64,000 nt of DNA, from positions 1,410,223 to 1,474,222 of the forward strand of contig CAVWEN010000002.1 of the NCBI GenBank assembly GCA_963754045.1, given 5' to 3'. Positions 51,002 to 59,478 of the stretch are shown piece by piece. The number at the start of each line of letters is the position of its first letter. The stretch's first letter is position 1. The notes under the pieces are model-generated. The model had not been told where the DNA came from, did no database searches, and saw only the letters and a program-made list of their open reading frames with translations. The position numbers were made by a program, and so were the translations under genes. The stretch comes from JALZKA01 sp963754045 (GTDB lineage Bacteria > Actinomycetota > Thermoleophilia > Solirubrobacterales > 70-9).

Positions 51002-51970
51002 ATGGCGATCGCGGTCAAGCCGGCGGAGGAGCGCAAGGTGGACGCGCGCTTCGAGGCGCTGGTCCTCGACTTCCTTGCCTACCTGGAGTTCGAACGCGGT
51101 CTCGCGCGCAACACGCTGGACGCCTATCGCACCGACCTGCTTCAGTTCGGCCTCTTCCTGGCCGAGCGATCGTGTTCGGCCACCGATGCCGAGCGCGCCG
51201 ACGTAGCCGACTTTCTAGCCGACCTGGCAACCGGTCGGCCCGCGGTGAATGGGACCGAGGCGCGCCCAGGGTGCTCGCCGGCCACGATCAGTCGCAAGAC
51301 TGCCTGCCTGCGTTCGTTCTACAGGCACCTGCGCCGTGAGGAACTGACGGATGACGACCCGACCGCGACGCTCGATCCGCCAACGAAGAGCCGCAAGCTG
51401 CCCCAAGTACTGTCCCTCGCCGAGGTGCAAAAGCTCCTCGACACCGCCTCGGGCTCGGATCCGATCATGCTCCGCGACCGCGCGCTGCTGGAGCTGATGT
51501 ACGGCTGTGGCCTGCGGGCCTCGGAGGCTGTCGGCCTCGAACTGACCGACGCCGACCTCGCACGTGAGTTCGTGCGCCCGCACGGAAAGGGGGCGAAGGA
51601 GCGGATGGTTCCCCTCGGGGGAGAGGCTGCCGCCGCGCTCTCCCGCTATCTTCGAAACGGCCGCCCGGACCTTGTCGGCTCCAGTCAGGTACGCGCCCTG
51701 TTCGTGAACTTTCGCGGCGGCGCCCTGACCCGGCAGGGCCTCTACAAGATCATCCAGCGCCATGCGACGGCCGCTGGGTTGGCGGGCAAGATGAGCCCGC
51801 ACACGTTGCGGCACACCTTTGCCACCCACCTTTTGTCGGGCGGATGCGACCTGCGCTCGGTCCAGGAGATGCTCGGTCACGCCGACGTCTCGACGACCCA
51901 GCTCTACACCCACCTCTCGACCGAGAGGATCAAAGAGGTGTATTTCAAGGCGCATCCGCGAGCCACGTAG
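51002..51970 (+). CDS. xerD: Tyrosine recombinase XerD
   Basis: XerD resolves chromosome dimers at dif with XerC. The 322-aa protein has a SAM-like core-binding domain (about 16-115) and a catalytic domain with all active residues: R172 in GLRASE, K196 in HGKGAKER, H267 and R270 in PHTLRHTFATH, H293 in MLGHADVSTTQ and Y302 in LYTHL. A short insertion (about 80-92) lies between the domains. It stands in the pyrG-nudix-xerD position of M. tuberculosis and carries no mobile-element context. Confidence 0.93.
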   Translation: MAIAVKPAEERKVDARFEALVLDFLAYLEFERGLARNTLDAYRTDLLQFGLFLAERSCSATDAERADVADFLADLATGRPAVNGTEARPGCSPATISRKTACLRSFYRHLRREELTDDDPTATLDPPTKSRKLPQVLSLAEVQKLLDTASGSDPIMLRDRALLELMYGCGLRASEAVGLELTDADLAREFVRPHGKGAKERMVPLGGEAAAALSRYLRNGRPDLVGSSQVRALFVNFRGGALTRQGLYKIIQRHATAAGLAGKMSPHTLRHTFATHLLSGGCDLRSVQEMLGHADVSTTQLYTHLSTERIKEVYFKAHPRAT

Positions 51971-51981
51971 CGGTATACGAT

Positions 51982-52005
51982 CCCCCCCGTTGGGGGCTTC
52001 GGCCC
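51982..52005 (+). terminator. Overlapping GC hairpins after xerD
   Basis: CCCCC-GTT-GGGGG (51984-51996) and GGGC-TTCG-GCCC (51994-52005) overlap and are mutually exclusive; the second has a stable TTCG loop. They lie between the xerD stop and the next gene and could act as a terminator or a leader switch. No U-tract follows. Confidence 0.35.
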
Positions 52006-52029
52006 GGCAAGAACAAGGGGAGGGTGAGC

Positions 52030-52482
52030 ATGCGAATCAAGCTGAACTACGCGAACGTGATGTCCAGCGTGGCGGTCTTCGCTGCGCTTGGCGGCGGCGC
52101 CTACGCGGCGTCGAAGATCGACTCGAACGACATCGCTCGCAACGCCGTGCAGTCCAAGCACGTCGCGAAGGACGCGCTGACCAACAAGGACGTCAAGGAG
52201 CCCTTGCCGATCGCGTACGCACATTTCGTGAACGGCGCGGCGGTTCCATCGCGCTCGACGGGCGTGACCCTCCTCGACGACAACGTCGAAGGACTCTTCT
52301 GCTTGCGGACGGTCGGCAATCCACGGCAGGTGCAGGTGACGGTCGATGATGACGGGACGGCTAGCACGGCGGTGGCATCTCTCGGGAACACTCTCTGCCC
52401 TGGTGCGACCGAGATCGAGGTGGCGACTGGGACTGCCGACGGCAGTTACTTGAATCAGGACTTCTTCATCCTCGTCCACTAG
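52030..52482 (+). CDS. Secreted protein with Thermoleophilia-type N-terminal leader
   Basis: The 150-aa protein begins MRIKLNYANVMSSVAVFAAL followed by GGGAYAASKIDSNDIARNAV and a run of SKHVAKDALTNKDVK. This leader, with the GGGAYAA cleavage-like site and the repeated xSKxVxKxAL pattern, occurs on many secreted proteins in Thermoleophilia. The mature part (about 60-150) is a small beta-rich domain with two Cys (LFCLRTV and LCPGATEI). Function unknown. AGGGGAGGG lies before the ATG at 52030; a longer frame upstream overlaps xerD and is rejected. Confidence 0.75.
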   Translation: MRIKLNYANVMSSVAVFAALGGGAYAASKIDSNDIARNAVQSKHVAKDALTNKDVKEPLPIAYAHFVNGAAVPSRSTGVTLLDDNVEGLFCLRTVGNPRQVQVTVDDDGTASTAVASLGNTLCPGATEIEVATGTADGSYLNQDFFILVH

Positions 52483-52516
52483 GCGAGCCAAAAACGTATC
52501 CGGTTGACTTCGGGGA

Positions 52517-53422
52517 GTGCCGGAGCTCCCCGAAGTCGAGACGATCCGCCGCCAGCTCGAGCCCGCGCTGGTCGGGCGGCGCATCGTCGGGACCGAGGTA
52601 CTCGACGAGCGATGGACGCGGCCCGACGCGCCCGTGGCCCTCGAGCGCGTGGTGGGGGGCCGTGCGATCGAGTCGGTCGGGCGCCGCGGCAAGTACCTGA
52701 TCGTGGGGCTCGAAGGCGATTTCAACCTCGTGATGCACCTGCGGATGACTGGGAACTTGCTGTGGAAGGCGCCCGACGAGCAATCGGGCTCGCGCTTCGG
52801 CGCTCCCCGGCTGTACGAGGCAAGCACGGACGAGCGGTTCCTGCGTGCTCGGTTCACGCTCGACGACGAGTCGGAGCTGCTGTTCACGGACGCCAGGCGC
52901 TTCGGTCATGCGACGGTGCTCACTGGCGACGAGCTCGACGCTTACCTGGGTGCCCGCCTCGGGGCGGAGCCCCTCTCCGGCGAGCTGACCGCGGAAGTCG
53001 TCGCCCGTCTCGCCTCCGGGCGCACGGCACCACTCAAGTCCTTCCTGCTCGACCAGAAGGGCATCGCGGGTATCGGAAACATCTATGCCGACGAGGCGCT
53101 GCACCGCGCCGAGCTGCACCCGCTCTCTCCGACGGGGTCGATGCGTCCCGCACATTGCGATGCCCTTGTGGATGGAATCGTCGCTGCGCTGGAGGCCGGG
53201 CTCGCCAACGGGGGCTCATCGATCGATGACTATCGCGATGCTCGCGGCGAGCAGGGTTCGATGCAGGACGAGTTTCTTGTTCATACCCGCGAGGGCCAAG
53301 ACTGCCCTCGCTGCGGTGGCGGGATCCGGCGGATCGTGGTGGGCGGGCGCTCCACGTACTTTTGCCCGGATTGCCAGGTGCGCCTACGGCGTCGACGCAA
53401 GCGGAAGGGAACGCGCGGATGA
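52517..53422 (+). CDS. mutM: Formamidopyrimidine-DNA glycosylase (Fpg/MutM)
   Basis: MutM excises 8-oxoguanine. The 301-aa protein begins at GTG with (M)PELPEVETIRRQLEP, giving the essential N-terminal Pro after Met removal and Glu3. Further motifs are VGRRGKYLI (Lys near 57-60), LVMHLRMTGNLL, DARRFGH, the H2TH region with LDQKGIAGIGNIYADEAL near 177-194, and a C-terminal zinc finger CPRCG...CPDC near 262-288. It overlaps the P1 peptidase by 4 nt. Confidence 0.95.
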   Translation: MPELPEVETIRRQLEPALVGRRIVGTEVLDERWTRPDAPVALERVVGGRAIESVGRRGKYLIVGLEGDFNLVMHLRMTGNLLWKAPDEQSGSRFGAPRLYEASTDERFLRARFTLDDESELLFTDARRFGHATVLTGDELDAYLGARLGAEPLSGELTAEVVARLASGRTAPLKSFLLDQKGIAGIGNIYADEALHRAELHPLSPTGSMRPAHCDALVDGIVAALEAGLANGGSSIDDYRDARGEQGSMQDEFLVHTREGQDCPRCGGGIRRIVVGGRSTYFCPDCQVRLRRRRKRKGTRG

Positions 53423-54345
53423 GTGACGCGCCGCCGCCACCCTCGGGCTTTCGTATCGGCCACTGGAGCAACCAGGCCGGGCGCACGGGCTGCACCGCGA
53501 TCATTGCGCCAGAGGGCACGCGGGGTGGGGTGGACGTGCGCGGCGGCGGTCCGGGCACGCGCGAGACCGAGGTGATCGGACCCTACGCGGGGACCGACAG
53601 GGTGAGCGCCGTGCTGCTGGGCGGGGGCAGCGCCTACGGACTCGCTGCGGCCGAGGGCGTGATGCGCTGGCTGGAGGAGCGGGGGATGGGCTATCCCACA
53701 CCCGCCGGCGTGGTTCCGATCGTTCCGGCCGCAATCGTCTATGACCTGGCCGAGGGAGACCCGGCGGCCAGGCCCGGTGCCGACTCCGGTTACGCGGCGT
53801 GTGAGGTGGCGACAGAGGGCGTGCCGGAGCGTGGTCGGGTCGGTGCCGGGACGGGCACTGCGGCGAGCAAGCTCGCGGGTCGTGAGAACGCGGTCGCCTC
53901 CGGAGTGGGGTATGCCGCGGCAATCGGAGCGGGCGGCCTTAGCGTGGCCGCATTGGCCGTCGCCAACCCGTTCGGGGACGTGATCGGCGAGGACGGACAA
54001 CCGGTCGCGCTGGCGCGGGGCGCAACCGACAGCACCGCCGATGCGATCGCACGGCTCCGTGAGGCGCCGGATCCGTTCAAGGCCCAACCCGGCAACACGA
54101 CGCTGGCGTGCGTGATGACCGACGCGCCGCTCGACAAGGCCGGTTGCGCCCGTGTGGCACGTGCGGCCGCGGCGGGCATCGCGCGGGCGGTCGAACCCGT
54201 CTTTACCGACATCGACGGAGATGTCGTCTTCTGCCTCGCTTCGGGGGCCGGGCCGCCGGCCGACCGATTCACGATGCTCCAAGCGCAGACGCTCGCCCCC
54301 CGCGTGGTCGCGGCGGCGATCCGGGACGCGGTCCATAGCGCCTGA
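53419..54345 (+). CDS. P1 family aminopeptidase-like protein (DmpA/BapA fold)
   Basis: The 308-aa protein belongs to the P1 (DmpA) family of self-processing N-terminal nucleophile peptidases. The motif PGNTTLACVMTDA near 223-235 holds the expected self-cleavage Asn-Thr site, with Thr227 as nucleophile. Other markers are VLLGGGSAYGLAAAEG near 64-79 and RVGAGTGTAASKLAG near 140-154. Substrates may be beta-peptides or D-amino-acid derivatives. The ATG at 53419 overlaps mutM by 4 nt. Confidence 0.85.
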   Translation: MSDAPPPPSGFRIGHWSNQAGRTGCTAIIAPEGTRGGVDVRGGGPGTRETEVIGPYAGTDRVSAVLLGGGSAYGLAAAEGVMRWLEERGMGYPTPAGVVPIVPAAIVYDLAEGDPAARPGADSGYAACEVATEGVPERGRVGAGTGTAASKLAGRENAVASGVGYAAAIGAGGLSVAALAVANPFGDVIGEDGQPVALARGATDSTADAIARLREAPDPFKAQPGNTTLACVMTDAPLDKAGCARVARAAAAGIARAVEPVFTDIDGDVVFCLASGAGPPADRFTMLQAQTLAPRVVAAAIRDAVHSA

Positions 54346-54437
54346 CGATCGAACGTCGCTCCATGCGCCCTATGCGAGGTAAGGAGCGACGTTCGCGTGA
54401 ACGTGCGCCCGTCCGGGGTGCGCGACAAGATGGAGAG

Positions 54438-55181
54438 ATGCCCGGCTCGTTCAAGACCGAGGCGGTCGTGCTGCGCTCGATCCGCTATGGAGAGGCCGAC
54501 CGCGTGCTGCACCTCTACACGGCGCGACGCGGACGGGTGGGCGCGATCGCTAAGGGCTCGCGCAAGCCGCGCTCGCGCTTTGGCGGGCGACTAGAACCGT
54601 TCTTCCGCCTGGACCTGGTGCTGTACCAGGGCAAGGGTGACCTGGCGACGGTGACGGCGGCGCACACTGTCGCGGCCCACGCGAATCTGCGCACCAGCGG
54701 ACCGGCGCTTGCTGCCGCTGCACGAGCCTGCGACGCGGTTCTGCGGCTGCTCGATTCCTCGGAGGGCAACCCGGCCGCGTACAACCTGCTCTGCCGTTAC
54801 TTGACGCTCCTCGACGGCTCGGATGAGGGCGATGCTCCGGCGGGCGCCGACGGTGCCGCCGGACTGGCCACCGCTCTCGCGTTTCGGCTGAAGCTCGCCC
54901 TGTCCGCCGGATTCGCGCCCGAGCTGACGTCCTGTGCGCGCTGCGGCGAGGCCGACGGCCTGGTCGCCTTTTCAGGCGCGGCGGGAGGCGTGGTGTGCGG
55001 TGCCTGCCAGCGCGACGGTTTCGAGATCGACGCCGAGGCGCAGCGCTTCCTGCTGGACGCCCTGGGACGCCCACTCGCGCAGGCTCCGGCCGCCACGGAT
55101 CGGGCGCTGCGCCAGGCCGAGCGGGCGATCACGACGACGCTGGAGCACCACGCACACGTGCACCTGCGCGCCGCGGCCTGA
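54438..55181 (+). CDS. recO: DNA repair protein RecO
   Basis: RecO loads RecA with RecR in gap repair. The 247-aa protein has an OB-fold N-domain (about 3-75, KTEAVVLRSIRYGEADRVLH, IAKGSRKPRSRFGGRLEPF), a helical middle, and a four-Cys zinc site (CARCGEADGLVAF and CGACQRDG) near 171-195. ATG 54438 follows GATGGAGAG and matches the family start; a longer frame upstream has no such match. A DUF3159 gene follows at 55208. Confidence 0.9.
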   Translation: MPGSFKTEAVVLRSIRYGEADRVLHLYTARRGRVGAIAKGSRKPRSRFGGRLEPFFRLDLVLYQGKGDLATVTAAHTVAAHANLRTSGPALAAAARACDAVLRLLDSSEGNPAAYNLLCRYLTLLDGSDEGDAPAGADGAAGLATALAFRLKLALSAGFAPELTSCARCGEADGLVAFSGAAGGVVCGACQRDGFEIDAEAQRFLLDALGRPLAQAPAATDRALRQAERAITTTLEHHAHVHLRAAA

Positions 55182-55207
55182 GCAGTTGGCAAACCGCGCC
55201 AGCCACA

Positions 55208-55879
55208 ATGGCCCGCGTGAGCGAGCCGCAGCGAAAGGATCGCCTCGACCTGGTCGAGGCGATGGGAGGGAGCCGTGGGCTCGCCGATTCCGGCCTGCCG
55301 GGGCTCGCGTTCGTGATCGCCTACACGGCTACCGGGAACGATCTGAACCTGTCGGCGTGGATCGCCGTTGGTGTCGCCGCTTTGCTCGCGGTGACGCGTG
55401 TGTTGAGGCGAGAGACGCTGCAGTTCGCACTCGCGGGCTTGATCGGGGTCGGACTCGCGGCCTTCATCGCAAGTCGTACCGGCAAGGCGGAGGACTTCTT
55501 TTTGCCGGGGCTCCTGCTGAATGCAGGCTATGCCGCGGCGTACGTGATCTCGATCGCCGTGCGCTGGCCGTTGATCGGGTTGATCGTTGGGCCGCTGATC
55601 GGCGAGGGGACCGATTGGCGAAAGGATCGCGAGCAGGTGGCCCTCTACCAGCGGGCAAGCTGGATCTGGGTCGGGGTCTTCTCGGCACGCCTCGCGGTGC
55701 AGCTGCCGCTCTATCTCAGCGAGTCGCTCGTGGCTCTCGGCGTGGCGAAAACGGCCATGGGCGTACCGATCTTCGCACTCGGGATCTGGCTGACCTACCT
55801 GGTGTTGCGCCAGGGCGGGGTGGACGTGACGGGCGGCAACTCCGACGATGAGGCGCCGCCCGCCCGCGAATCTGGTTAG
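55208..55879 (+). CDS. DUF3159 family membrane protein
   Basis: The 223-aa protein has an N-terminal hydrophilic stretch and six predicted membrane helices, with ADSGLPGLAFVIAYTATGND near 28-47, RKDREQVALYQRASWIWVG near 136-155 and a hydrophilic C-terminus. The pattern is DUF3159, a membrane family found mainly in actinobacteria, of unknown function. ATG 55208 is the only sensible start in the longer open frame. It overlaps the next (convergent) gene by 4 nt (TTAG). Confidence 0.78.
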   Translation: MARVSEPQRKDRLDLVEAMGGSRGLADSGLPGLAFVIAYTATGNDLNLSAWIAVGVAALLAVTRVLRRETLQFALAGLIGVGLAAFIASRTGKAEDFFLPGLLLNAGYAAAYVISIAVRWPLIGLIVGPLIGEGTDWRKDREQVALYQRASWIWVGVFSARLAVQLPLYLSESLVALGVAKTAMGVPIFALGIWLTYLVLRQGGVDVTGGNSDDEAPPARESG

Positions 55880-56307
55880 CGCCTAGCCGTGTATCGCAGC
55901 TTGTCGGCGCGGCAGCCGGTCTTGCCGTACGTGTAGCGCATGGAGCCGGTGATCTTGCCCCCGTCGATCTTGCCGCGTACGCCGATTTCGCCGCCATCAA
56001 GCGGATCCTGGGTTGCGGCGCCACCGACCGCTTTGAACCTGCCGGAGTTCGCTACCTCGAAGGAGCCGCCCAGCACGGCGCGCGGAGTACGTCCGCTGCC
56101 CTTGCAAGAACCACCTGCATACGGGAGCCGCTTCACGATCACTCGCCGGATCTCTCGCTGCCCGCCCTGTTTTGTGACGACGATCTTGATCCGCGCCTGC
56201 GGGTCATTGTTCGCCTTGCCGGAGAATGTGGTGCTGCCCGCGAGCGCGACTGGCGGTACGACCGCAAGTGCGGCCAGAACCACGCCCCTGATCACGTGCC
56301 TTTTCAT
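55876..56307 (-). CDS. Secreted beta-rich protein of unknown function
   Basis: The 143-aa product has a signal peptide (1-23, MKRHVIRGVVLAALAVVPPV then ALA) and a basic, Gly-rich beta-strand pattern with two Cys (GGSCKGSG and KTGCRADK) that may form a disulphide. RVIVKRLPYAGGSC and GEIGVRGKIDGGKITGSMRY suggest a small beta-sandwich. A GGAGGGAC ribosome site precedes the ATG at 56307. Function unknown. It is divergent from dgt. Confidence 0.65.
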   Translation of the reverse strand: MKRHVIRGVVLAALAVVPPVALAGSTTFSGKANNDPQARIKIVVTKQGGQREIRRVIVKRLPYAGGSCKGSGRTPRAVLGGSFEVANSGRFKAVGGAATQDPLDGGEIGVRGKIDGGKITGSMRYTYGKTGCRADKLRYTARR

Positions 56308-56403
56308 CTCAGTCCCTCCCTGGGTTTGTCACTGCTTGCATCGGACGGGAACGCTACCGCGCCGGTTCGGATGTCGTTTCAGTTCGGCACCTATGCTGGC
56401 GGC

Positions 56404-57411
56404 GTGCCCGACGAATCACATGAACAGCGCACGCGACGCCTGGAGGCAGAGTTTTTCGCTCCAGGCGCCACGCCGTCTTACCCGGCGCTGCGTAAACGAC
56501 CCGAAACCGAAAGCACCGTGCGCACGCCCTTTCAGCGCGACCGCGACCGCATCGTGCACTCGAAGGCGTTTCGCCGGCTCAAGCACAAGACTCAGGTGTT
56601 CATCGCACCGGAGGGCGACCATTACCGCACCCGTCTCACCCATACCCTGGAGACGTGCGGGATCGCTCGCACTGTGGCGCGTGCGCTGGGACTGAACGAG
56701 GACCTCACCGAAGCGATCGGCCTTGGGCACGATCTCGGGCACCCACCGTTCGGCCACATCGGGGAAGAGGCGCTCGACTCCGCGGTGAGTGAGCGCTCAG
56801 ATCGGCGTTTCCGCCACAACGAGCAGTCGCTTCGAGTCGTCGAGCGCCTCGAGCAGGACGGGGCGGGCCTCAACCTCACCGAGCAGGTGCGCGACGGCAT
56901 CCTCAACCACTCGGGGTCGGGCAAGCCATCGACGATGGAGGGCGGGATCGTCCGGCTCGTTGATCGGGTGGCCTACATCAACCACGACATCGATGACGCG
57001 ATCCGGGCGGGGATCATCACCGCCGATGATCTGCCCGAGCGCGAGATCGGGCTGCTCGGGCCGACCGGCCCGGAGCGGATCGACACCCTCGTGAGGGACC
57101 TCGTCGCTGCGACCGAGACTGCGGGGCAGATCGCGCAGAGCGACGAGATCGGGGGCGCGATGCTGCGGTTGCGCAAGTACATGTTCGAACGCGTCTACCT
57201 CGGACCTGAGGCGCGCGGCGAGCACGAGCGTGTGCATCGGACCTTGCGGCTTTTGTTCGACCACTATGTGGCCCATCCCGACGAGGTGCCAGAGGGCGCC
57301 CCAAAGGGTGATGAGCTGCAGCGTGTGACCGACTACATCGCGGGCATGACCGACCGTTACTGCATCGCCACTTTCCGGCGGCTGGCACTGCCCGAGGAGT
57401 CGCGCCTGTAA
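56404..57411 (+). CDS. dgt: dNTP triphosphohydrolase (dGTPase)
   Basis: The 335-aa HD-domain enzyme hydrolyses dGTP to deoxyguanosine and triphosphate. It has RTPFQRDRDRIVHSKAFRRL near 41-60, THTLETCGIARTVARALGLN, and the HD motif GLGHDLGHPPFGHIGEEAL near 107-125, plus HNEQSLRVVERLE and NHDIDDAIRAG further on. The start is uncertain between GTG 56404 (chosen) and ATG 56371. dnaG follows 52 nt later, as in M. tuberculosis (Rv2344c-Rv2343c). Confidence 0.92.
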   Translation: MPDESHEQRTRRLEAEFFAPGATPSYPALRKRPETESTVRTPFQRDRDRIVHSKAFRRLKHKTQVFIAPEGDHYRTRLTHTLETCGIARTVARALGLNEDLTEAIGLGHDLGHPPFGHIGEEALDSAVSERSDRRFRHNEQSLRVVERLEQDGAGLNLTEQVRDGILNHSGSGKPSTMEGGIVRLVDRVAYINHDIDDAIRAGIITADDLPEREIGLLGPTGPERIDTLVRDLVAATETAGQIAQSDEIGGAMLRLRKYMFERVYLGPEARGEHERVHRTLRLLFDHYVAHPDEVPEGAPKGDELQRVTDYIAGMTDRYCIATFRRLALPEESRL

Positions 57412-57417
57412 CAAAGG

Positions 57418-57437
57418 GGCGCGTCCGGCTTCGCGCC
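57418..57437 (+). terminator. Hairpin between dgt and dnaG
   Basis: GGCGCG (57418-57423) pairs with CGCGCC (57432-57437) around an 8-nt loop, just after the dgt stop. It may be a terminator or attenuator; dnaG begins 26 nt later. Confidence 0.35.
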
Positions 57438-57463
57438 TTGCGGGGCTCATTAGATTCCCTTGC

Positions 57464-59257
57464 GTGGCGCGGTTCACGCAAGACACGATCGAACGGGTCA
57501 AGGACTCGGTTGACATCGCAGAGGTGATTTCGGCCTACACCGAGCTGCGTCGCTCGGGTCAGCGCCTGACGGGCCTGTGTCCCTTTCACGACGAGCGAAC
57601 GCCGTCGTTCTCGGTCGATCCCGGCACGAAGCTCTACTACTGCTTCGGCTGCGGGATGGGCGGCGACGCGATCAAGTTCGTCGAGGAGAAGGAGGGCCTT
57701 GCCTTCGCCGATGCCGTCGAGGCGCTGGCTGACCGCTACGGGGTCGAGATCGAGCGTCAGGATGAGGACCCGCGACTCGAGGCGAAGCGCAAGCTGCAAA
57801 CTCGCCTTGGCGAGCTGCTCGAGCGCACGGCGGCGTTCTACTCCAGGTATCTCTGGGAGTCGGACGAGGCGGCGAAGGCGCGCGAGTATCTGGCCGGCCG
57901 CGGGCTGGGCGAGGCGATCCTGCGTGAGTTCGGCGTGGGTTACGCACCAAGCGCTTGGGACACGGTTCTGATGCAGGGTCGGAAGGCAACGTATTCGCCG
58001 GATGAGATGGTCAGGTCGGGGCTGGCGAAGAAGGGGCGTAGCGGTGGCCTCTACGACCACTTCAGGGCGCGAATCATGTTCCCGATCCGTGACGCGCGGG
58101 GACGGATCCAAGGGTTCGGCGGCAGGTCCTTGAGCACCGAGGAGCGGGCGAAGTACGTCAACTCACCGGAGGGCGAGCTCTACCACAAGAGTTCGACGCT
58201 TTACGGGATCGAGCGTGCCCGTCCCGCCATCGTCCGCGCCGAGCGAACCGTCGTGGTGGAGGGCTACACGGACGTGATCGCCGCGCACCAGGCGGGGTTC
58301 GGCGAGGTGATCGCGGTGATGGGCACCGCGATCACTCCCGACCAGGTCAAGCGTCTGGCGGCGTACACCGAGGAGGTGGTCCTGGCACTCGACGCTGATC
58401 GGGCGGGACGCGAGGCCATGCTGCGGGTGGAGCGCGTGGCGCAGGGAAAGCGGATGAGGTTGCGCGTGGCAGCGATGCCCGAGGGGGAGGACCCCGCCGA
58501 CATGCTCGAGGGCGCGAAGGTCGGCTCGGCGGCGGCCGACCGCTTTGCGAAGCTGGTCGACGACGCGGCCGACCTGCCCGTGTTCCACGTGCGCACCCTT
58601 CTAGGGGAGGCAGACCTGGACTCGCCGCACGGACGCGACTCCGCGCTCGAAGAGGTGGCGCCCGTACTGGCGAGCATGGGCGACTCGATCACTCGCGACG
58701 AACTGGTGCGTGAGGTCGGGGAAAGACTGGGCGCCAAGCCTTCCCTCGTCGAACGGCGTGTCGCCGGGGGGGTGGCGCGCCCGTCTGCGCAGGCCGCGTC
58801 CGCTGCCGACGGGGAGGCGGGTGTCGCGACGGGTGCGCTCAGTGGGCGTGAGCTGCGCGAGCACTGGCTGCTGGCGATGTGCATCGCCGACCCGAAGCTC
58901 GGGCGCGGTTTCCTCGAGCGGCTGCAGGAGGAGCACCTGACGTCGCCGCTAATGGGGAGGGTGCGTGACTGGCTCCTGCTGCACCTCGAGGATCCGACGG
59001 CAGGGTTGCCGCGTGATGACGAACCGCTGGTGACCCAGGTGACGACGCTCGCGATGCGGGCGGAGCGCGAGCCCGCGAGCCCGGAGGCTATGGAGCTGAA
59101 TTTCCTCCACCTCGAGCAGGCGGCGGTCGAACAGCGCCTCGCGGCGGCTCGGGCGGCAGGGGAGAGCCCGCCGGTCGAACTGCAAAAGCGCCGCGGCGAG
59201 CTATCGGAGATGATCAAGCGCGAGTCCGCCCCGGCCCGCCCGGAGAAGCGCCGGTAG
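57464..59257 (+). CDS. dnaG: DNA primase
   Basis: DnaG synthesises RNA primers. The 597-aa protein has the N-terminal CHC2 zinc finger (Cys39, His42, Cys60, Cys63 in CPFH...CFGC), the core with IMFPIRDARGRIQGFGGRSL, TOPRIM signature VVVEGYTDVIAAHQAGF near 263-279 and ALDADRAGREA near 308-318, and a C-terminal DnaB-binding helical region (about 455-590). The GTG start gives MARFTQDTIERVKDSVDIAE. tRNA-Asn lies 135 nt downstream, and the rpoD gene often seen next is not here. Confidence 0.95.
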   Translation: MARFTQDTIERVKDSVDIAEVISAYTELRRSGQRLTGLCPFHDERTPSFSVDPGTKLYYCFGCGMGGDAIKFVEEKEGLAFADAVEALADRYGVEIERQDEDPRLEAKRKLQTRLGELLERTAAFYSRYLWESDEAAKAREYLAGRGLGEAILREFGVGYAPSAWDTVLMQGRKATYSPDEMVRSGLAKKGRSGGLYDHFRARIMFPIRDARGRIQGFGGRSLSTEERAKYVNSPEGELYHKSSTLYGIERARPAIVRAERTVVVEGYTDVIAAHQAGFGEVIAVMGTAITPDQVKRLAAYTEEVVLALDADRAGREAMLRVERVAQGKRMRLRVAAMPEGEDPADMLEGAKVGSAAADRFAKLVDDAADLPVFHVRTLLGEADLDSPHGRDSALEEVAPVLASMGDSITRDELVREVGERLGAKPSLVERRVAGGVARPSAQAASAADGEAGVATGALSGRELREHWLLAMCIADPKLGRGFLERLQEEHLTSPLMGRVRDWLLLHLEDPTAGLPRDDEPLVTQVTTLAMRAEREPASPEAMELNFLHLEQAAVEQRLAAARAAGESPPVELQKRRGELSEMIKRESAPARPEKRR

Positions 59258-59392
59258 GCGAGCTCGGGACAGGCGATGCCTTGGCATCGAAACGCTTTGG
59301 CAGGAGGCTCCAAAATGGGTCTTACCTGGCGCCGATTCCCTTGCGGAGATTGAGCATGGCGGCGTCGACCTGCCGCTAGAGTGAGGCCGCGA

Positions 59393-59465
59393 TCCCGGGT
59401 AGCTCAATTGGCGGAGCAGCGCCCTGTTAAGGCGACGGTTGTGGGTTCGAGTCCCACCCCGGGAG
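59393..59465 (+). tRNA. tRNA-Asn (GTT)
   Basis: The 73-nt cloverleaf has acceptor TCCCGGG with CCCGGGA, D-arm GCTCAATTGGCGGAGC, anticodon loop CTGTTAA (anticodon GTT) closed by GCGCC/GGCGA-type pairs, and T-arm GTGGG-TTCGAGT-CCCAC. The 3' CCA is not encoded. It lies between dnaG and a convergent glycosyltransferase gene. Confidence 0.93.
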
Positions 59466-59478
59466 TTTTCTTTGGGCG

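Noticed and set aside
51002..51970. Integrase of a mobile element
   Set aside because: Position after pyrG and Nudix matches the chromosomal xerD order, and no att-like repeats or element genes are near.
59350..59382. Promoter TTGAGC...TAGAGT for tRNA-Asn
   Set aside because: Spacing of 21 nt is too long for a standard sigma-70-type promoter.
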